In this document: positions 23,676 to 33,755 of the stretch, piece by piece
Layout of the letters: every line of letters starts with the position of its first letter
Numbering within the stretch: position 1 is the stretch's first letter
Made by a program: the position numbers and the translations under genes
Source of the DNA: Cellulomonas telluris
GTDB taxonomy: Bacteria > Actinomycetota > Actinomycetes > Actinomycetales > Cellulomonadaceae
Assembly: GCF_004886325.1 (NCBI RefSeq)
Contig: NZ_QXFN01000005.1
Location: 310,001-374,000 of the forward strand
DNA length: 64,000 nt
Direction of reading: 5' to 3'
The notes under the pieces: generated by a model
What the model was told of the DNA's origin: nothing
The model's input: the letters and a program-made list of their open reading frames with translations, nothing else
The model's database searches: none

Positions 23676-25343
23676 TCAGCCGAGCTCGAGCTGCGGCCAG
23701 TCCGCGAGGTCCTCCCGCAGCGCGCGGTCGTGCGTCGCCACGACGACGGCCGCGGACGTCGCGCGCAGCGCCGCGGTGAGCTCGTCCACGAGGCCGACGG
23801 ACAGGTGGTTCGTCGGCTCGTCGAGGACGAGCACGTGCGGCGCGGCGAGCAGCGCGCACGCCAGGTCGAAGCGGCGGCGCTGCCCGAGCGACAGCTCCCG
23901 CAGGGGCCGCTCCAGGTCGTCCTCGGTGAGCAGGCCGAGCGCCGCCACGGGAACGAGCCGGTCCGGGTCGAGCAGCCCGGCGTCGAGGAGGCGCAGCGCG
24001 TGCCGCGCGTACGCGTCGAACGCGGTCGGCGGCGCCTCCCCGTCCGCGGCCGGGGCGACGTGCTCGGCCGGGCCCTCCTGCCCGAGCACGCCGAGGCGCA
24101 CCTGCGGGCCGACGTGCCGGGATCCCCGGTCGAGCGCGACGGCACCGGCCAGCGCCGCGAGCAGCGTCGACTTGCCCGCCCCGTTCGGGCCCGTCACGAG
24201 GAGCCGCCCCGCGGGCGGGACCTCGACGCGACGACCCGGCAGGTCGAGGCGACCGGCGACGCGCGGCGCACGCAGGTCGAGCAGCGGACCGCCCGGCCAG
24301 TCCGGCGGCACCGACGGCAGGTCCGGGAACGTCAGCGTGGGCGGCGGGACGGGGACCTCGACGGCGTCCCGCTCGAGCTGCTGCACGAGCCGGTCCGCCG
24401 CCTTCACGTGCGTGCGGGCGCGTGTGCCCCGGCGGTGCTTCTGCGAGCCCTTCGGCGGCCGCCACTCGTCCGACAGACCCTCGTAGGAGGCGTCGAGCCG
24501 CGCCGCCAGCACCGCGGCACGCTTGCGCTCCGCCCGGTAGCGGGCGCGCCAGCGGCGCAGCATCTGGTCCCGCGCGAACCGGTAGTCGGCGTAGCGCGCC
24601 GCGCCGTAGAGGACCGGCCGGCCGTCCATGGACGGGTCCATGTCGAGGATCCCGGTCATGACGTCGTCGAGCAGCCGCCGGTCGTGCGTGACGATGACGA
24701 GGCCGCCGTGCCAGCCGCGCAGCCGCTCGGTCAGGTGGTCGATGCCGGCCGCGTCGAGGTGGTTCGTCGGCTCGTCCAGCAGCAGCAGGTCGCTGCGCTC
24801 GGCGATGCGGCAGGCCAGCCGGACCCGGTACCGCTCGCCCACGCTCAGCTCGTCGAGGCGGCGGCCGCGGTCCCGCGGGGCGCCGAACCGGGCCAGCGCC
24901 TCGTCGACGCGGCGGTCGACGTCCCACGCCGCGAGGTGCTCGTAGTGGGCGATCGCCGCGGACAGCCACGCGACGTCCCCGCCGTCGTGGTCGAACGCGT
25001 CGATGGCGGCCTGCAGCCGCTCGGCCGCCGTGCGCGCCGCCGCGAGCGTGGCGTCGACGAGCGTGCCGACCGTCTCGCCGGGCCGGACGTCGAGGTCCTG
25101 CTCGACGACCGCGAGCGTGCCCTGCCGGCGCACCCGCCCCTGCTGGGGCTGCAGCCGCCCGGCGAGGACGCCGAGCAGCGTGGACTTGCCCGCACCGTTC
25201 TCGCCGACGAGCCCGATCCGGTCGCCCGCCGACACCGTGAGGTCGAGCGCGTCGAGCACCGGACGACCCGGGTAGCCGAACGTCACGCCCTCGGCGACGA
25301 GCTGCACCTCGCCGGGACGCGCCGGGGCCCCCGCGTCGCTCAT
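23676..25343 (-). CDS. ABC-F ATPase, ribosome-protection-like subgroup
   Basis: Protein of 555 aa with two ABC domains and no membrane part. Cassette 1: [11 protein letters not shown], a variant signature [12 protein letters not shown] and [12 protein letters not shown]. Cassette 2: [11 protein letters not shown], signature [12 protein letters not shown] and [11 protein letters not shown]. The linker is long and very basic ([21 protein letters not shown] then [17 protein letters not shown]), like the drug-sensing arm of antibiotic-resistance ABC-F proteins such as TlrC or OleB. The signatures differ from the LSGGER of EttA at 1-1493. It may protect ribosomes from a macrolide- or lincosamide-type drug, but this is inferred. 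ATG 25343 overlaps the rdgB stop (ATGA). Confidence 0.85.
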   Translation of the reverse strand: MSDAGAPARPGEVQLVAEGVTFGYPGRPVLDALDLTVSAGDRIGLVGENGAGKSTLLGVLAGRLQPQQGRVRRQGTLAVVEQDLDVRPGETVGTLVDATLAAARTAAERLQAAIDAFDHDGGDVAWLSAAIAHYEHLAAWDVDRRVDEALARFGAPRDRGRRLDELSVGERYRVRLACRIAERSDLLLLDEPTNHLDAAGIDHLTERLRGWHGGLVIVTHDRRLLDDVMTGILDMDPSMDGRPVLYGAARYADYRFARDQMLRRWRARYRAERKRAAVLAARLDASYEGLSDEWRPPKGSQKHRRGTRARTHVKAADRLVQQLERDAVEVPVPPPTLTFPDLPSVPPDWPGGPLLDLRAPRVAGRLDLPGRRVEVPPAGRLLVTGPNGAGKSTLLAALAGAVALDRGSRHVGPQVRLGVLGQEGPAEHVAPAADGEAPPTAFDAYARHALRLLDAGLLDPDRLVPVAALGLLTEDDLERPLRELSLGQRRRFDLACALLAAPHVLVLDEPTNHLSVGLVDELTAALRATSAAVVVATHDRALREDLADWPQLELG

Positions 25344-25966
25344 CGGCCCAGGGCCGCCACGACCGCCGGGACGAGCGCGCGGAAGGCCTGGCCGCGGTGG
25401 CTGATCGCGTTCTTCTCCTCGGGGGTCAGCTCCGCGCACGTGCGCGTGTCGCCGGCCGGGACGAGGACGGGGTCGTAGCCGAAGCCGCCGGCGCCGAGGG
25501 GCGCCGTGGCGAGGGTGCCCTCGAGCGTGCCGATCTCGACGTGCTCCGTGCCGTCCGGCGTGACCAGGGCCGCCGCGCACACGAACCGCGCGCCGCGGTG
25601 CTCCGGACGGACGTCGGAGAGCTGGGCGAGCAGGAGCGCGAGGTTCGCCGCGTCGTCGCCGTGCCGGCCGGACCAGCGGGCCGAGAAGATGCCCGGCGCG
25701 CCGCCGAGCACGTCGACGGACAGGCCGGAGTCGTCCGCGACGGCGGGCAGGCCCGTGTGGGCAGCGAGCGCGCGCGCCTTGATGAGCGCGTTCTCCGCGA
25801 ACGTGACGCCGTCCTCGACGGGCTCGGGCGCGCCGACGTCGCGGGCGCCGACGACCGCCTCGGGCGCCAGGTCGGGCAGCGCCGGGGCGAGGATCGCGCG
25901 CAGCTCGCCGATCTTGTGCGCGTTGTGCGTGGCCAGGACGAGCCGGGCACCGGCGGGGACGCTCAC
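25340..25966 (-). CDS. rdgB: XTP/dITP diphosphatase (RdgB/HAM1)
   Basis: Protein of 208 aa that hydrolyses dITP, XTP and ITP to monophosphates, keeping deaminated purines out of DNA. The signature [14 protein letters not shown] (T/SxxxxK) is N-terminal; [30 protein letters not shown] holds the metal-binding acidic residues; [10 protein letters not shown] and [10 protein letters not shown] complete the family motifs. The GTG at 25966 overlaps the rph stop as GTGA, and its own stop overlaps the ABC-F start. rph-rdgB is a conserved actinobacterial pair. Confidence 0.96.
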   Translation of the reverse strand: MSVPAGARLVLATHNAHKIGELRAILAPALPDLAPEAVVGARDVGAPEPVEDGVTFAENALIKARALAAHTGLPAVADDSGLSVDVLGGAPGIFSARWSGRHGDDAANLALLLAQLSDVRPEHRGARFVCAAALVTPDGTEHVEIGTLEGTLATAPLGAGGFGYDPVLVPAGDTRTCAELTPEEKNAISHRGQAFRALVPAVVAALGR

Positions 25967-26766
25967 GCCGTCACCCCCGCCTGCGCCGTGGCCCGGGTGG
26001 CCGAGCCGTCGGAGGGCTCCGCCGCCAGCGCGGCCGCCTGCAGCCGCGCCAGCTCGGACGTGCCGGCCAGGGCGAGGTCGAGCATGGCGTCGAGCTCCGC
26101 GCGGTCGAACGGCGCGTGCTCCGCGGTCCCCTGCACCTCGACGAACGTGCCGGAGCCGGTGACGACGACGTTCATGTCCGTCTCGGCGCGCACGTCCTCC
26201 TCGTAGGGCAGGTCGAGCACCGTCCGGCCGCCGACCACGCCGACGCTCACCGCCGCCACCGAGTCCGTGAGCACCTGCTTGCCGGGCTTGACCAGGCGCT
26301 TGCGCTGCGCCCACGCGACGGCGTCCGCGAGCGCCACGTACGCGCCGGTGATGGCCGCGGTGCGCGTGCCGCCGTCGGCCTGCAGCACGTCGCAGTCGAG
26401 GACGATCGTGTTCTCGCCGAGCGCCGCGACGTCGACCACCGCGCGCAGCGACCGGCCGACGAGGCGGGAGATCTCGTGCGTCCGCCCGCCGACGCGGCCC
26501 TTGACCGACTCGCGGTCCGACCGGCTGCTCGTCGCGCGCGGCAGCATCGCGTACTCCGCCGTCACCCAGCCCTCGCCGGACCCCTTGCGCCAGCGCGGCA
26601 CCCCCTCGGTGAACGACGCGACGCACAGCACCTTCGTGCCGCCGAACTCGACGAGCACGCTCCCCTCCCCCGCCTCGAGGAAGCGCCGCGTGATCGTCAC
26701 GGGACGCAGCTGGTCGGGACGCCGCCCGTCGGCGCGCAGGGGGAGGTCAGAGGTCGAAGCACCCAT
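25963..26766 (-). CDS. rph: Ribonuclease PH
   Basis: Protein of 267 aa, a phosphorolytic 3'-5' exoribonuclease that trims tRNA 3' ends. Family motifs are [48 protein letters not shown], the phosphate-binding [39 protein letters not shown] and [20 protein letters not shown]. The C-terminus is extended by about 25 Ala/Thr-rich residues. A TAGGGT box seven bases before ATG 26766 points to a leaderless transcript that also covers rdgB and the ABC-F gene. Confidence 0.97.
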   Translation of the reverse strand: MGASTSDLPLRADGRRPDQLRPVTITRRFLEAGEGSVLVEFGGTKVLCVASFTEGVPRWRKGSGEGWVTAEYAMLPRATSSRSDRESVKGRVGGRTHEISRLVGRSLRAVVDVAALGENTIVLDCDVLQADGGTRTAAITGAYVALADAVAWAQRKRLVKPGKQVLTDSVAAVSVGVVGGRTVLDLPYEEDVRAETDMNVVVTGSGTFVEVQGTAEHAPFDRAELDAMLDLALAGTSELARLQAAALAAEPSDGSATRATAQAGVTA

Positions 26767-26891
26767 GCCCCCGACCCTACGTGCCCCCGCCCCGGCACCA
26801 CGCCCCCGTCCACCCCGACCCCCACTCCCACTTCCGTCGAGTGCGGTAGACGGTTCCGGCGGGTGCGCCCGTGAGTGGGTCGTGCGGGTCG

Positions 26892-27677
26892 TCAGAGGGG
26901 GATCGTCAGGCCCGGGTGGGCCAGGGTCGTGGGGCCCTCGTAGAGGGCGGCCTCCGCCCGGGTGACCTCGGGGTCGTTCCAGGCCGGGACGTGCGTGAGG
27001 ACGAGGTGCCGGGCGCGGCCCCGGACGGCGGCCTCGGCCGCGCGGCGGCCCGTCAGGTGCACGCCGCGCACCGCGTCGTCGCGGCCCTCGTGGAAGGCCG
27101 CCTCGGCGAGCAGGAGGTCGGCATCGGCGGCGAGCGCGTCCAGGCCCTCGCACGCGTCGGTGTCGCCGCTGTAGGCGAGCACGACGGTGCGGGACGGGTC
27201 GTCCTCGGCGGGGCCGGTGACCCGCACGCCGAACGCGGGGACGGGGTGCAGCACGGGCACGGGCTCGAGCGTGAGGGGGCCGACCGTCACGGGGCGTCCC
27301 GGCACCCACGGCTCGACGTCGAACTGGTGCGTCGTGTCGGTGGCGGGGTCCTTGCCGGCGAGCTGCGCGATGCGCTCGACCGTCCCCTCGGGCCCCAGGA
27401 CGCGCAGCGGCGGCGGCGGACCGGCCGGCCGGTAGCGGCGCAGCACCCCGAGCACCGCCATGTCGCCGACGTGGTCCGCGTGCAGGTGCGACAGCGCCAC
27501 CGCGTCGAGGGCGGCCGGGTCGGTGTACCGCTGCAGCGGCCCGAGGGCGCCGTTGCCGAGGTCGAGGACGACCGACCACGTGCGCCCGTCCGCGTCCTCG
27601 GCCTGCACGAGGTACGACGACGCGGCGGAGTCGGGCCCGGGGAACGAGCCGGCGCACCCGACGACGACGAGCCTCAT
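26892..27677 (-). CDS. Metallo-beta-lactamase-fold hydrolase, RNase Z-like
   Basis: Protein of 261 aa. The [11 protein letters not shown] motif gives metal ligands; later ligands are in [38 protein letters not shown] and [10 protein letters not shown]. This matches the ElaC/RNase Z-like or cyclic-nucleotide phosphodiesterase-like group that sits beside murI and rph in many actinobacteria. The long exosite arm of true RNase Z is not evident, so tRNA processing is uncertain. ATG 27677 overlaps the murI stop (ATGA). Confidence 0.88.
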   Translation of the reverse strand: MRLVVVGCAGSFPGPDSAASSYLVQAEDADGRTWSVVLDLGNGALGPLQRYTDPAALDAVALSHLHADHVGDMAVLGVLRRYRPAGPPPPLRVLGPEGTVERIAQLAGKDPATDTTHQFDVEPWVPGRPVTVGPLTLEPVPVLHPVPAFGVRVTGPAEDDPSRTVVLAYSGDTDACEGLDALAADADLLLAEAAFHEGRDDAVRGVHLTGRRAAEAAVRGRARHLVLTHVPAWNDPEVTRAEAALYEGPTTLAHPGLTIPL

Positions 27678-28498
27678 CGCAGCACCCCGCGCAGCGCGGC
27701 GCGCGGCTCCACGGCGTCCACCTCGGGGCCGAGGAACCGCCGGGCGAGCGTCGTGAACGCGACCGGGTCGCCGGTGGCGAGGAAGCGGTGCGTCGGGGGG
27801 CCGGCCGCCGGGTCGCGCTCCAGGTCGTGCGCGACGAGCTGGCGGTACACGTCCTTGGCGGTCTCCTCCGCGCTGGACACGAGCGTCACGCCGTCGCCCA
27901 TGACGTACGAGATCGCACCCGTGAGCAGGGGGTAGTGCGTGCACCCGAGGACGAGCGTGTCGACGCCCGCCGCGCGCACGGGGTCGAGGTACTCGTGCGC
28001 CACGTCGAGGACCTCGGGACCCGACGTCACGCCGGCCTCGACCAGCTCGACGAACCGCGGGCACGCCTGCGACGTCAGCTCGACGCGCGCCACCGCGAAG
28101 GCGTCGTCGTAGGAGCGGGACTCGATCGTCGCGCGCGTGCCGATGACGCCGATGCGCCCGTTGCGGGTCGCGGCGACCGCGCGGCGGGCCGCGGGCAGGA
28201 TCACCTCGACGACGGGCAGGCCGCGGCGCACCGTGTACCGCTCGCGGGCGTCGCGCAGGACCGCCGAGGACGCGCTGTTGCACGCGATGACGAGCATCTT
28301 CACGCCGGCGTCCACGAGGTCGTCCATGACCTCGAGCGCGTGCGCCCGCACGGCGGCGAGCGGCTTCGGCCCGTAGGGCCCGTTCAGCGTGTCGCCGATG
28401 TAGACGGTCGACTCCGTCGGCAGCTGGTCCAGCACCGCGCGAGCCACCGTCAGCCCGCCGACGCCGGAGTCGAAGATGCCGATGGGGGCGTCGTTCAC
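27674..28498 (-). CDS. murI: Glutamate racemase
   Basis: Protein of 274 aa that interconverts L- and D-glutamate for peptidoglycan. [18 protein letters not shown] at the N-terminus, first catalytic Cys in [12 protein letters not shown], second in LGCTHYPLL, and [13 protein letters not shown] are all conserved. A TAGTCT box seven bases before GTG 28498, inside the short gap after DUF2017, suggests its own leaderless promoter as well as readthrough from clpS. The gene overlaps the MBL gene downstream. Confidence 0.97.
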   Translation of the reverse strand: MNDAPIGIFDSGVGGLTVARAVLDQLPTESTVYIGDTLNGPYGPKPLAAVRAHALEVMDDLVDAGVKMLVIACNSASSAVLRDARERYTVRRGLPVVEVILPAARRAVAATRNGRIGVIGTRATIESRSYDDAFAVARVELTSQACPRFVELVEAGVTSGPEVLDVAHEYLDPVRAAGVDTLVLGCTHYPLLTGAISYVMGDGVTLVSSAEETAKDVYRQLVAHDLERDPAAGPPTHRFLATGDPVAFTTLARRFLGPEVDAVEPRAALRGVLR

Positions 28499-28508
28499 GC
28501 GACCGAGA

Positions 28509-29159
28509 CTAGTCGCCGGAGCGTCCGCCGCCCGGCCGGTGCTCCTCGTGTGCGGCCAGCATCACAGCGAGCAGGGACTCCTGCAGCCAGGACAGGGCGC
28601 CGTAGACGGACGCCAGGTACGTGCGCACGTCGTCCTCGGGCGCGGTGGCCAGGCCGTCGTACAGCGCCTCGGAGTCGGCGTCGGTGCGCAGGTCGAGGCG
28701 GTCCGCGAGGACCAGCCGCAGGTCCGTGAGGGTCGCCGCGACGTCGTCCGCGGACGTGGGCGCGACGACGAGCGCGTCCTCGGGCCAGCCGGGCTCGCCG
28801 TGCACGAGCGCCGTCCACAGGCTCCGCAGGCGTGCGACCTTGCGTGCGCGCAGGTCGTCCTCGGTGAGGCGGCGGAACTCGGCGGCGACCTCCGGGTCGT
28901 CCCGCGAGGCGTCGGGCAGCAGACGGCGCACGGCCGGGTCGTCGGGCGGCGGCAGGGGCGCGGTCCGCACGCTCCACGGACCACCCGGGGTGGCGTCCCC
29001 GGGTGCCGCCCCGGGGCCGGCCGCCGGCGGCGGCCCGTCCTCGAACCGCCCCGCCCCGAGCAGCTCGGCGACGTCCGCGACGACCGACGCCACCACGGCA
29101 CGCTCGCCGGCGTCGAGGCGCGCGACGTACCGGCCCTTCTGCCGGCGGAACGCGCGCAT
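28509..29159 (-). CDS. DUF2017 protein, partner of ClpS in actinobacteria
   Basis: Protein of 216 aa beginning [20 protein letters not shown]. It has an N-terminal helical part and a Pro/Gly-rich middle (about 45-75) with [13 protein letters not shown]. The C-terminal domain contains [15 protein letters not shown] and [14 protein letters not shown] followed by [21 protein letters not shown]. The family is always found after clpS in actinobacteria, but its activity is unknown. The ATG shares one base with the clpS stop (TGATG). Confidence 0.87.
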   Translation of the reverse strand: MRAFRRQKGRYVARLDAGERAVVASVVADVAELLGAGRFEDGPPPAAGPGAAPGDATPGGPWSVRTAPLPPPDDPAVRRLLPDASRDDPEVAAEFRRLTEDDLRARKVARLRSLWTALVHGEPGWPEDALVVAPTSADDVAATLTDLRLVLADRLDLRTDADSEALYDGLATAPEDDVRTYLASVYGALSWLQESLLAVMLAAHEEHRPGGGRSGD

Positions 29160-29455
29160 CACTCGCCCCCGCGCTGGAGGGTGGCCCACAGCCCGTAGGA
29201 GTGCATCGCCTGGACGTCGACCTCCATGGCCTCGCGGTTGCCGGTGGACACCACGGCGCGCCCCTCCTCGTGCACCTGCCGCATGAGGCGCTCGGCCTTC
29301 TCGCGCGGGTAGCGGAAGTACGTCTGGAAGACGTAGGTCACGTAGGACATGAGGTTCACGGGGTCGTTCCACACGATCGTCACCCAGGCGTCCGCGACGC
29401 CGGTGGCCTCGTCGGCCTCGACGGTCGTGTCGGGCACAGCGGTCGGGGCGGGCAC
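29159..29455 (-). CDS. clpS: ATP-dependent Clp protease adaptor ClpS
   Basis: Protein of 98 aa that delivers N-degron proteins to ClpAP/ClpCP. It has the N-end-rule pocket signature [20 protein letters not shown], followed by [20 protein letters not shown] and a C-terminal strand. The N-terminal 20 residues are flexible. A TACAGT box six bases before GTG 29455 suggests leaderless transcription. Divergent from pncB, 102 bases away. Confidence 0.97.
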   Translation of the reverse strand: MPAPTAVPDTTVEADEATGVADAWVTIVWNDPVNLMSYVTYVFQTYFRYPREKAERLMRQVHEEGRAVVSTGNREAMEVDVQAMHSYGLWATLQRGGE

Positions 29456-29557
29456 GCCCCCACTGTAGGTGGGCGGGCCGACGCCCCCGGACCCCGCACG
29501 TCACCCGAGACGACCTGCGCGCGTGTGCGCGGGGCGACCCGCGTCTACGTTGACGCC

Positions 29558-30949
29558 ATGACCGACACGCGTGAGCGCGACGCCGTCGCGCCCCCGGCCG
29601 CCGCCACGGCCGCCAGCACCGCCCTGCTGACCGACCGCTACGAGCTGACGATGCTCCAGGCGGCGCTCGCCGACGGCACCGCGCACCGCCGGTGCGTCTT
29701 CGAGGTGTTCAGCCGGCGGCTGCCGCACGGGCGCCGGTACGGCGTGCTCGCGGGCACGGGGCGGGTCCTGGAGGCGCTGGAGACGTTCCGCTTCGGCACG
29801 GCGGAGCTCGACTGGCTCGCCCACGAGCGGGTCGTGGACGACGCGACGCTCGACTTCCTCGCGGGCTACCGCTTCACGGGGTCCGCGGTCGGGTACGCCG
29901 AGGGCGAGATGTTCTTCCCGTCCTCCCCGGTGCTGGTCGTCGAGGGCACCTTCGCCGAGGCGGTCCTGCTCGAGACGCTCGTGCTGTCGGTCCTCAACTA
30001 CGACTCGGCGGTCGCGTCCGCCGCGTCGCGCATGACGAGCGCCGCGGTGGACCGCCCGTGCCTCGAGATGGGCGCGCGCCGGGCGCACGAGCAGGCCGCC
30101 GTGGCCGCCGCGCGCGCGGCCGTCGTCGCCGGGTTCGCCGCGACGAGCAACCTCGAGGCCGGCCGCCGCTACGGCCTGCCGACGATCGGCACGGCCGCCC
30201 ACGCGTACACGCTGCTGCACGACGACGAGCCGTCCGCGTTCGCGTCCCAGGTCGCCTCCCAGGGCACGGGGACGACCCTGCTGGTCGACACCTACGACGT
30301 GCGGCGGGGCGTGGAGAACGCGCTCGCGGCCGCCGGCACGGGCCTGGGCGCCGTCCGCCTCGACTCGGGGGACCTGGCGGTGCTCGCGCACGAGGTGCGC
30401 GCGCAGCTCGACGCCGCCGGGGCCCGGGACACGAAGATCGTCGTGACGTCGGACCTGGACGAGCACGCGATCGCCTCACTGGCCGTCGCCCCGGTCGACT
30501 CCTACGGGGTCGGGACCTCGCTCGTCACGGGCTCGGGCGCGCCGACGTGCGGCATGGTCTACAAGCTCGTGGCGCGCGAGGACGCGTCGGGCGAGATGCG
30601 GCCCGTGGCGAAGGCGTCCCGGTCGAAGACGAGCCTCGGCGGGCGCAAGTCCGCGGCGCGGCGGCTCGACGGCGACGGGCGTGCCGTCGAGGAGGTGCTG
30701 GTCACCGGCCCCGAGGACGCCGTCGTGGCGTGGGCGGACGCGCAGCGCCGCGAGCCGAGCCCCGACCTGCGGCCGCTGCACGTGCCGCTGGTCGTGGACG
30801 GGGAGGTCCTGCCGGGGACGACGGGTGCCGACGGCGTCCGTGCCGCGGTCCGCCGCCACCGGGCCTCCCGGGACGAGCTCCCCCGCGGCGCCCGCCGCCT
30901 GTCGGCGGACGAGGCGGCCGTGCCGACGGTCGAGCTGCAGCTGGGCTGA
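29558..30949 (+). CDS. pncB: Nicotinate phosphoribosyltransferase
   Basis: Protein of 463 aa that makes nicotinate mononucleotide from nicotinate and PRPP in NAD salvage. It contains LLTDRYELTMLQAAL, FEVFSRRLPHGRRYGVLAG, SAASRMTSAA, GTAAHAYTLLH with the family His, VDTYDVRRGVENAL, AVRLDSGDLAVLA and the PRPP-site stretch SYGVGTSLVTGSGAPTCGMVYKL. The His that is autophosphorylated in the family falls within GTAAHAYTL. A TACGTT box six bases before ATG 29558 suggests a leaderless start. A hairpin follows. Confidence 0.96.
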   Translation: MTDTRERDAVAPPAAATAASTALLTDRYELTMLQAALADGTAHRRCVFEVFSRRLPHGRRYGVLAGTGRVLEALETFRFGTAELDWLAHERVVDDATLDFLAGYRFTGSAVGYAEGEMFFPSSPVLVVEGTFAEAVLLETLVLSVLNYDSAVASAASRMTSAAVDRPCLEMGARRAHEQAAVAAARAAVVAGFAATSNLEAGRRYGLPTIGTAAHAYTLLHDDEPSAFASQVASQGTGTTLLVDTYDVRRGVENALAAAGTGLGAVRLDSGDLAVLAHEVRAQLDAAGARDTKIVVTSDLDEHAIASLAVAPVDSYGVGTSLVTGSGAPTCGMVYKLVAREDASGEMRPVAKASRSKTSLGGRKSAARRLDGDGRAVEEVLVTGPEDAVVAWADAQRREPSPDLRPLHVPLVVDGEVLPGTTGADGVRAAVRRHRASRDELPRGARRLSADEAAVPTVELQLG

Positions 30950-30998
30950 CGGCCCCGCGCCGGCCCCGAGCGGCGGCGCGGCGACCCCGGGCACGACG

Positions 30999-31029
30999 CG
31001 GGCCGGGACGCACGTGGCGTCCCGGCCCG
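30999..31029 (+). terminator. Terminator hairpin after pncB
   Basis: Perfect 13-bp stem CGGGCCGGGACGC/GCGTCCCGGCCCG with loop ACGTG, 49 bases after the pncB stop. Confidence 0.78.
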
Positions 31030-31112
31030 GTGTCCGTCGCGGTCGGCGGGGGGGTGCCGACCGCGCCCGCTCACGTCCGCGCCGACGCGGTCGGGCGGCG
31101 GAGCGGCGGTGC

Positions 31113-31271
31113 TCAGATCCTCGCGCGCCCCCGGCCGCGGCCGACGAGGCCGAGGATCAGGCTCACGACGAGCACGATGGCGCCGATCCAGATGAGGAAC
31201 TCCCCGATCCCGGCGACACCGAGGATCAGCAGGACGACGCCGACGAGGATGAGGATGAGCCATGCAGGCAT
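31113..31271 (-). CDS. Small two-helix membrane protein
   Basis: Predicted 52-aa protein starting MPAWLILILVGVVLL. It is almost entirely two transmembrane helices separated by GIGEFLIWIG, with a basic Gly/Arg tail. AAAGAGG lies eight bases before ATG 31271, an unusually good and A-rich ribosome-binding site for this genome. Similar tiny hydrophobic proteins are widespread in actinobacteria without known function. It is monocistronic. Confidence 0.7.
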   Translation of the reverse strand: MPAWLILILVGVVLLILGVAGIGEFLIWIGAIVLVVSLILGLVGRGRGRARI

Positions 31272-31459
31272 GTGGACACCTCTTTCTGTGCCGGCGACCG
31301 TGGCCACCGGGCTCCGTGTGCGGTGGACCCGGAGGGCCCGGGTCCGCTTTGTCACGGTGAAGAGCCTGGCACCCGACGGCCGGTTCGGCACCCGGAACGT
31401 TCGACTTGCGGTGTCAAGACCTCCTGCTATGTGGGCAGGTGTCCAGCGCGCTGACCTGC

Positions 31460-31496
31460 GGTCTCATCCCCGTCTCATCGTCCGGCATGTGAGACC
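31460..31496. repeat. GTCTCA repeat cluster between genes
   Basis: GGTCTCA at 31460, a second GTCTCATC at about 31472 and an inverted TGAGACC at 31490-31496 occur within 37 bases. They could form a weak hairpin after the helicase gene or a regulator site. It is placed 189 bases upstream of the small membrane protein and 16 bases downstream of the helicase stop. Confidence 0.35.
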
Positions 31497-31511
31497 GGAG
31501 CGATCGGACCG

Positions 31512-33320
31512 TCAGCGACGGCCGACGAACCAGCCCCGGAGCATCGCCACGCGCGCCTGCAGCTGCTCCGGCGCGGCCAGTGCGACCTCGGGGCCGCCGC
31601 AGCGCCGGCGCAGCTCGGCGTGCACCGTGGCGTGCGGCTGCCCGCTGCGCCGTGCCCAGGCCCCGACGAGCTGCGCGAGCTCCTTGCGCAGCTCCGCCTG
31701 CTGGCGGTGGTCCATCTCGGGCGGCGGCTCGGCGGCCTGCGCGCGGGCCCTGCGGGCGCCCTGCTGGTCGGCCTGCCGCTGCCGCAGCAGGGTCGCGACC
31801 TGGTCGGCGTCCAGCAGGCCCGGCAGGCCGAGGAAGTCGAGCTCCTCCTCCGAGCCCACCTCCGCGCCCGTGCCGAACTCGCCGCCGTCGAACAGCACGC
31901 GGTCGAAGGACGCCTGCGCCTCGAGCGCCTCGAACGAGCCCGCGACGCCGTCCTGCCCGACCGCGTCGGGCCCCGAGCGGTCGCGCGCCGCCTCGGCGAG
32001 CAGCGCCGCCTCGGGGTCGGCGTCGTCCTTCGTCGGCCTGTCGAGCGCGTGGTCGCGCTCGACCTCCATCGTCGAGGCCAGCTCGAGCAGCTGCGGCACG
32101 CTCGGCAGGAACACCGTGGCGGTCTCGCCGCGGCGCCGGGCGCGCACGAACCGCCCGACGGCCTGGGCGAAGAACAGCGGCGTCGCGGTGCTCGTGGCGT
32201 AGACGCCGACCGCGAGGCGCGGCACGTCCACGCCCTCGGAGACCATCCGGACCGCCACGAGCCACCGGGAGTCGCCGGCGGCGAACTCCTCGATGCGATC
32301 GCTCGCGCCGTCGTCGTCCGACAGGACGACGGTCGCGGACTCCCCCGTCAGGCGGGCGATGTGGCCTGCGTAGGCGCGGGCGTCGGTCTGGTCGGTCGCG
32401 ATGATCATCGCGCCCGCGTCGGGGACCGTCCGGCGGACCTCGGTGAGCCGGCGGTCCGCCGCCGTGATCACCGACGGGATCCACTCGCCGTTGGGGTCGA
32501 GCGCCGTGCGCCACGCCTGCGCGGTCATGTCCTTGGTCAGCGGCTCGCCGAGCCGTGCGGCGATCTCGTCGCCGGCACGGGTGCGCCAGCGCATGGACCC
32601 CGAGTACGACATGAACAGCACCGGGCGCACCACGTGGTCGCGCAGCGCGTCCCCGTAGCCGTACGTGTAGTCCGCCAGGGACCGGCGGATGCCCTGCGCG
32701 TCCGGCGCGTAGGTGACGAACGGGATCGGCGCGGTGTCCGAGCGGAACGGCGTGCCGGTGAGCGCGAGGCGCCGGGTGGCGCCCTCGAACGCCTCCCGGA
32801 CGGCGTCGCCCCACGACAGGGCGTCGCCGCCGTGGTGCACCTCGTCGAGGATGACGAGCGTGCGCTCGGCTCCCGTGCGCGCCGCGTGCAGCGCGGGCTT
32901 GCTCGCGACCTGCGCGTACGTCACGGCGACGCCGTCGTACCCGGCGCCGTGCCGGCCCTGGGCGTTGCTGAACCGCGGGTCGAGGCGGATGCCGACGCGC
33001 GCCGCGGCGTCCGCCCACTGCTTCTTCAGGTGCTCCGTCGGTGCGACCACCGTGACGCGGCGCACGACGCGCGCCTCGAGCAGCTCGGTCGCGATCCGCA
33101 GGGCGAACGTCGTCTTGCCCGCACCGGGCGTGGCCACCGCGAGGAAGTCGCGCGGCGACCGCTCGCGGTACAGCTCGAGCGCCTCCGCCTGCCAGGCCCG
33201 CAGGCTCCCGGCCGCACCCCACGGCGCACGCGCCGGGAACGCCGGCGGCAGCTGCGACGCTGCCGACGACGAGGGGTGCTGCGGGGTGTGGGTGACGGCG
33301 GGGCGGCGTCCGGCGCTCAC
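31512..33320 (-). CDS. Superfamily 2 DEAD/DEAH-type helicase
   Basis: Protein of 602 aa. Motif I is TPGAGKTTFALRIA, motif II is VILDEVHHGGD (DEVH box), motif III is ALTGTPFRSD, and motif VI in the second RecA domain is QAVGRFVRARR. The C-terminal 150 residues are charged and glutamine-rich (LLRQRQADQQGARRARAQ) and end in a helical domain. Such proteins act on DNA or RNA in repair or restriction-like processes; here the function is unassigned. GTG 33320 overlaps the DUF3039 stop (GTGA), and this pairing is conserved in actinobacteria. Confidence 0.88.
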   Translation of the reverse strand: MSAGRRPAVTHTPQHPSSSAASQLPPAFPARAPWGAAGSLRAWQAEALELYRERSPRDFLAVATPGAGKTTFALRIATELLEARVVRRVTVVAPTEHLKKQWADAAARVGIRLDPRFSNAQGRHGAGYDGVAVTYAQVASKPALHAARTGAERTLVILDEVHHGGDALSWGDAVREAFEGATRRLALTGTPFRSDTAPIPFVTYAPDAQGIRRSLADYTYGYGDALRDHVVRPVLFMSYSGSMRWRTRAGDEIAARLGEPLTKDMTAQAWRTALDPNGEWIPSVITAADRRLTEVRRTVPDAGAMIIATDQTDARAYAGHIARLTGESATVVLSDDDGASDRIEEFAAGDSRWLVAVRMVSEGVDVPRLAVGVYATSTATPLFFAQAVGRFVRARRRGETATVFLPSVPQLLELASTMEVERDHALDRPTKDDADPEAALLAEAARDRSGPDAVGQDGVAGSFEALEAQASFDRVLFDGGEFGTGAEVGSEEELDFLGLPGLLDADQVATLLRQRQADQQGARRARAQAAEPPPEMDHRQQAELRKELAQLVGAWARRSGQPHATVHAELRRRCGGPEVALAAPEQLQARVAMLRGWFVGRR

Positions 33321-33697
33321 GCGCCGCCCGAGCCGGAGCCCTTGCCCCGCCCGAAGCCGAAGAAGCCGCGGCCCCCACCGCCGCCCGAGCCGGAGTCGCC
33401 CTCGCCGTCCTGCGGCTCGCGCAGACCCTCGTAGATCTCCTTGCAGACCGGGCAGACCGGGAACTTGTTCGGGTCGCGACCGGGCACCCAGACCTTCCCG
33501 CACAGCGCGATCACGGGCCGGCCGGTCATGGCCGACTCCATGATCTTCTCCTTGCGCACGTAGTGCGCGAAGCGCTCGTGGTCGCCGGGCTCGACCTGCT
33601 CGGTGGTCTCCTCGCGCTCGAGGACCGACGTCGCCCCGCGGGTGTCCGGGCCGAACGGGTCGTCAGGACCGGTGGGCGGCGGGGTGGGGTCACTCAT
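33317..33697 (-). CDS. DUF3039 zinc-ribbon-like protein
   Basis: Protein of 126 aa. The centre contains HERFAHYVRKEKIMESAMTG, then VIALCGKVWVPGRDP and FPVCPVCKEIYEGL, giving H/C-CxxC metal-ligand spacing like a zinc ribbon. The tail is a Gly/Ser/Phe low-complexity stretch (GGGGGRGFFGFGRGKG). No enzymatic role is known. A TACGAT box seven bases before ATG 33697 suggests a leaderless transcript that continues into the helicase gene. Confidence 0.85.
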   Translation of the reverse strand: MSDPTPPPTGPDDPFGPDTRGATSVLEREETTEQVEPGDHERFAHYVRKEKIMESAMTGRPVIALCGKVWVPGRDPNKFPVCPVCKEIYEGLREPQDGEGDSGSGGGGGRGFFGFGRGKGSGSGGA

Positions 33698-33755
33698 GGC
33701 CTCCATCGTACGTGCCGGGCCCGACACCCCGCGGGCGCGGACGCCCTCGTGCCGC

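Noticed and set aside
31394-31425. Possible SOS box or extracytoplasmic-sigma promoter (GGAACGTTCGA, TTGACA)
   Set aside because: The GAAC/GTTC halves are adjacent rather than spaced by four, and no matching -10 element is found.
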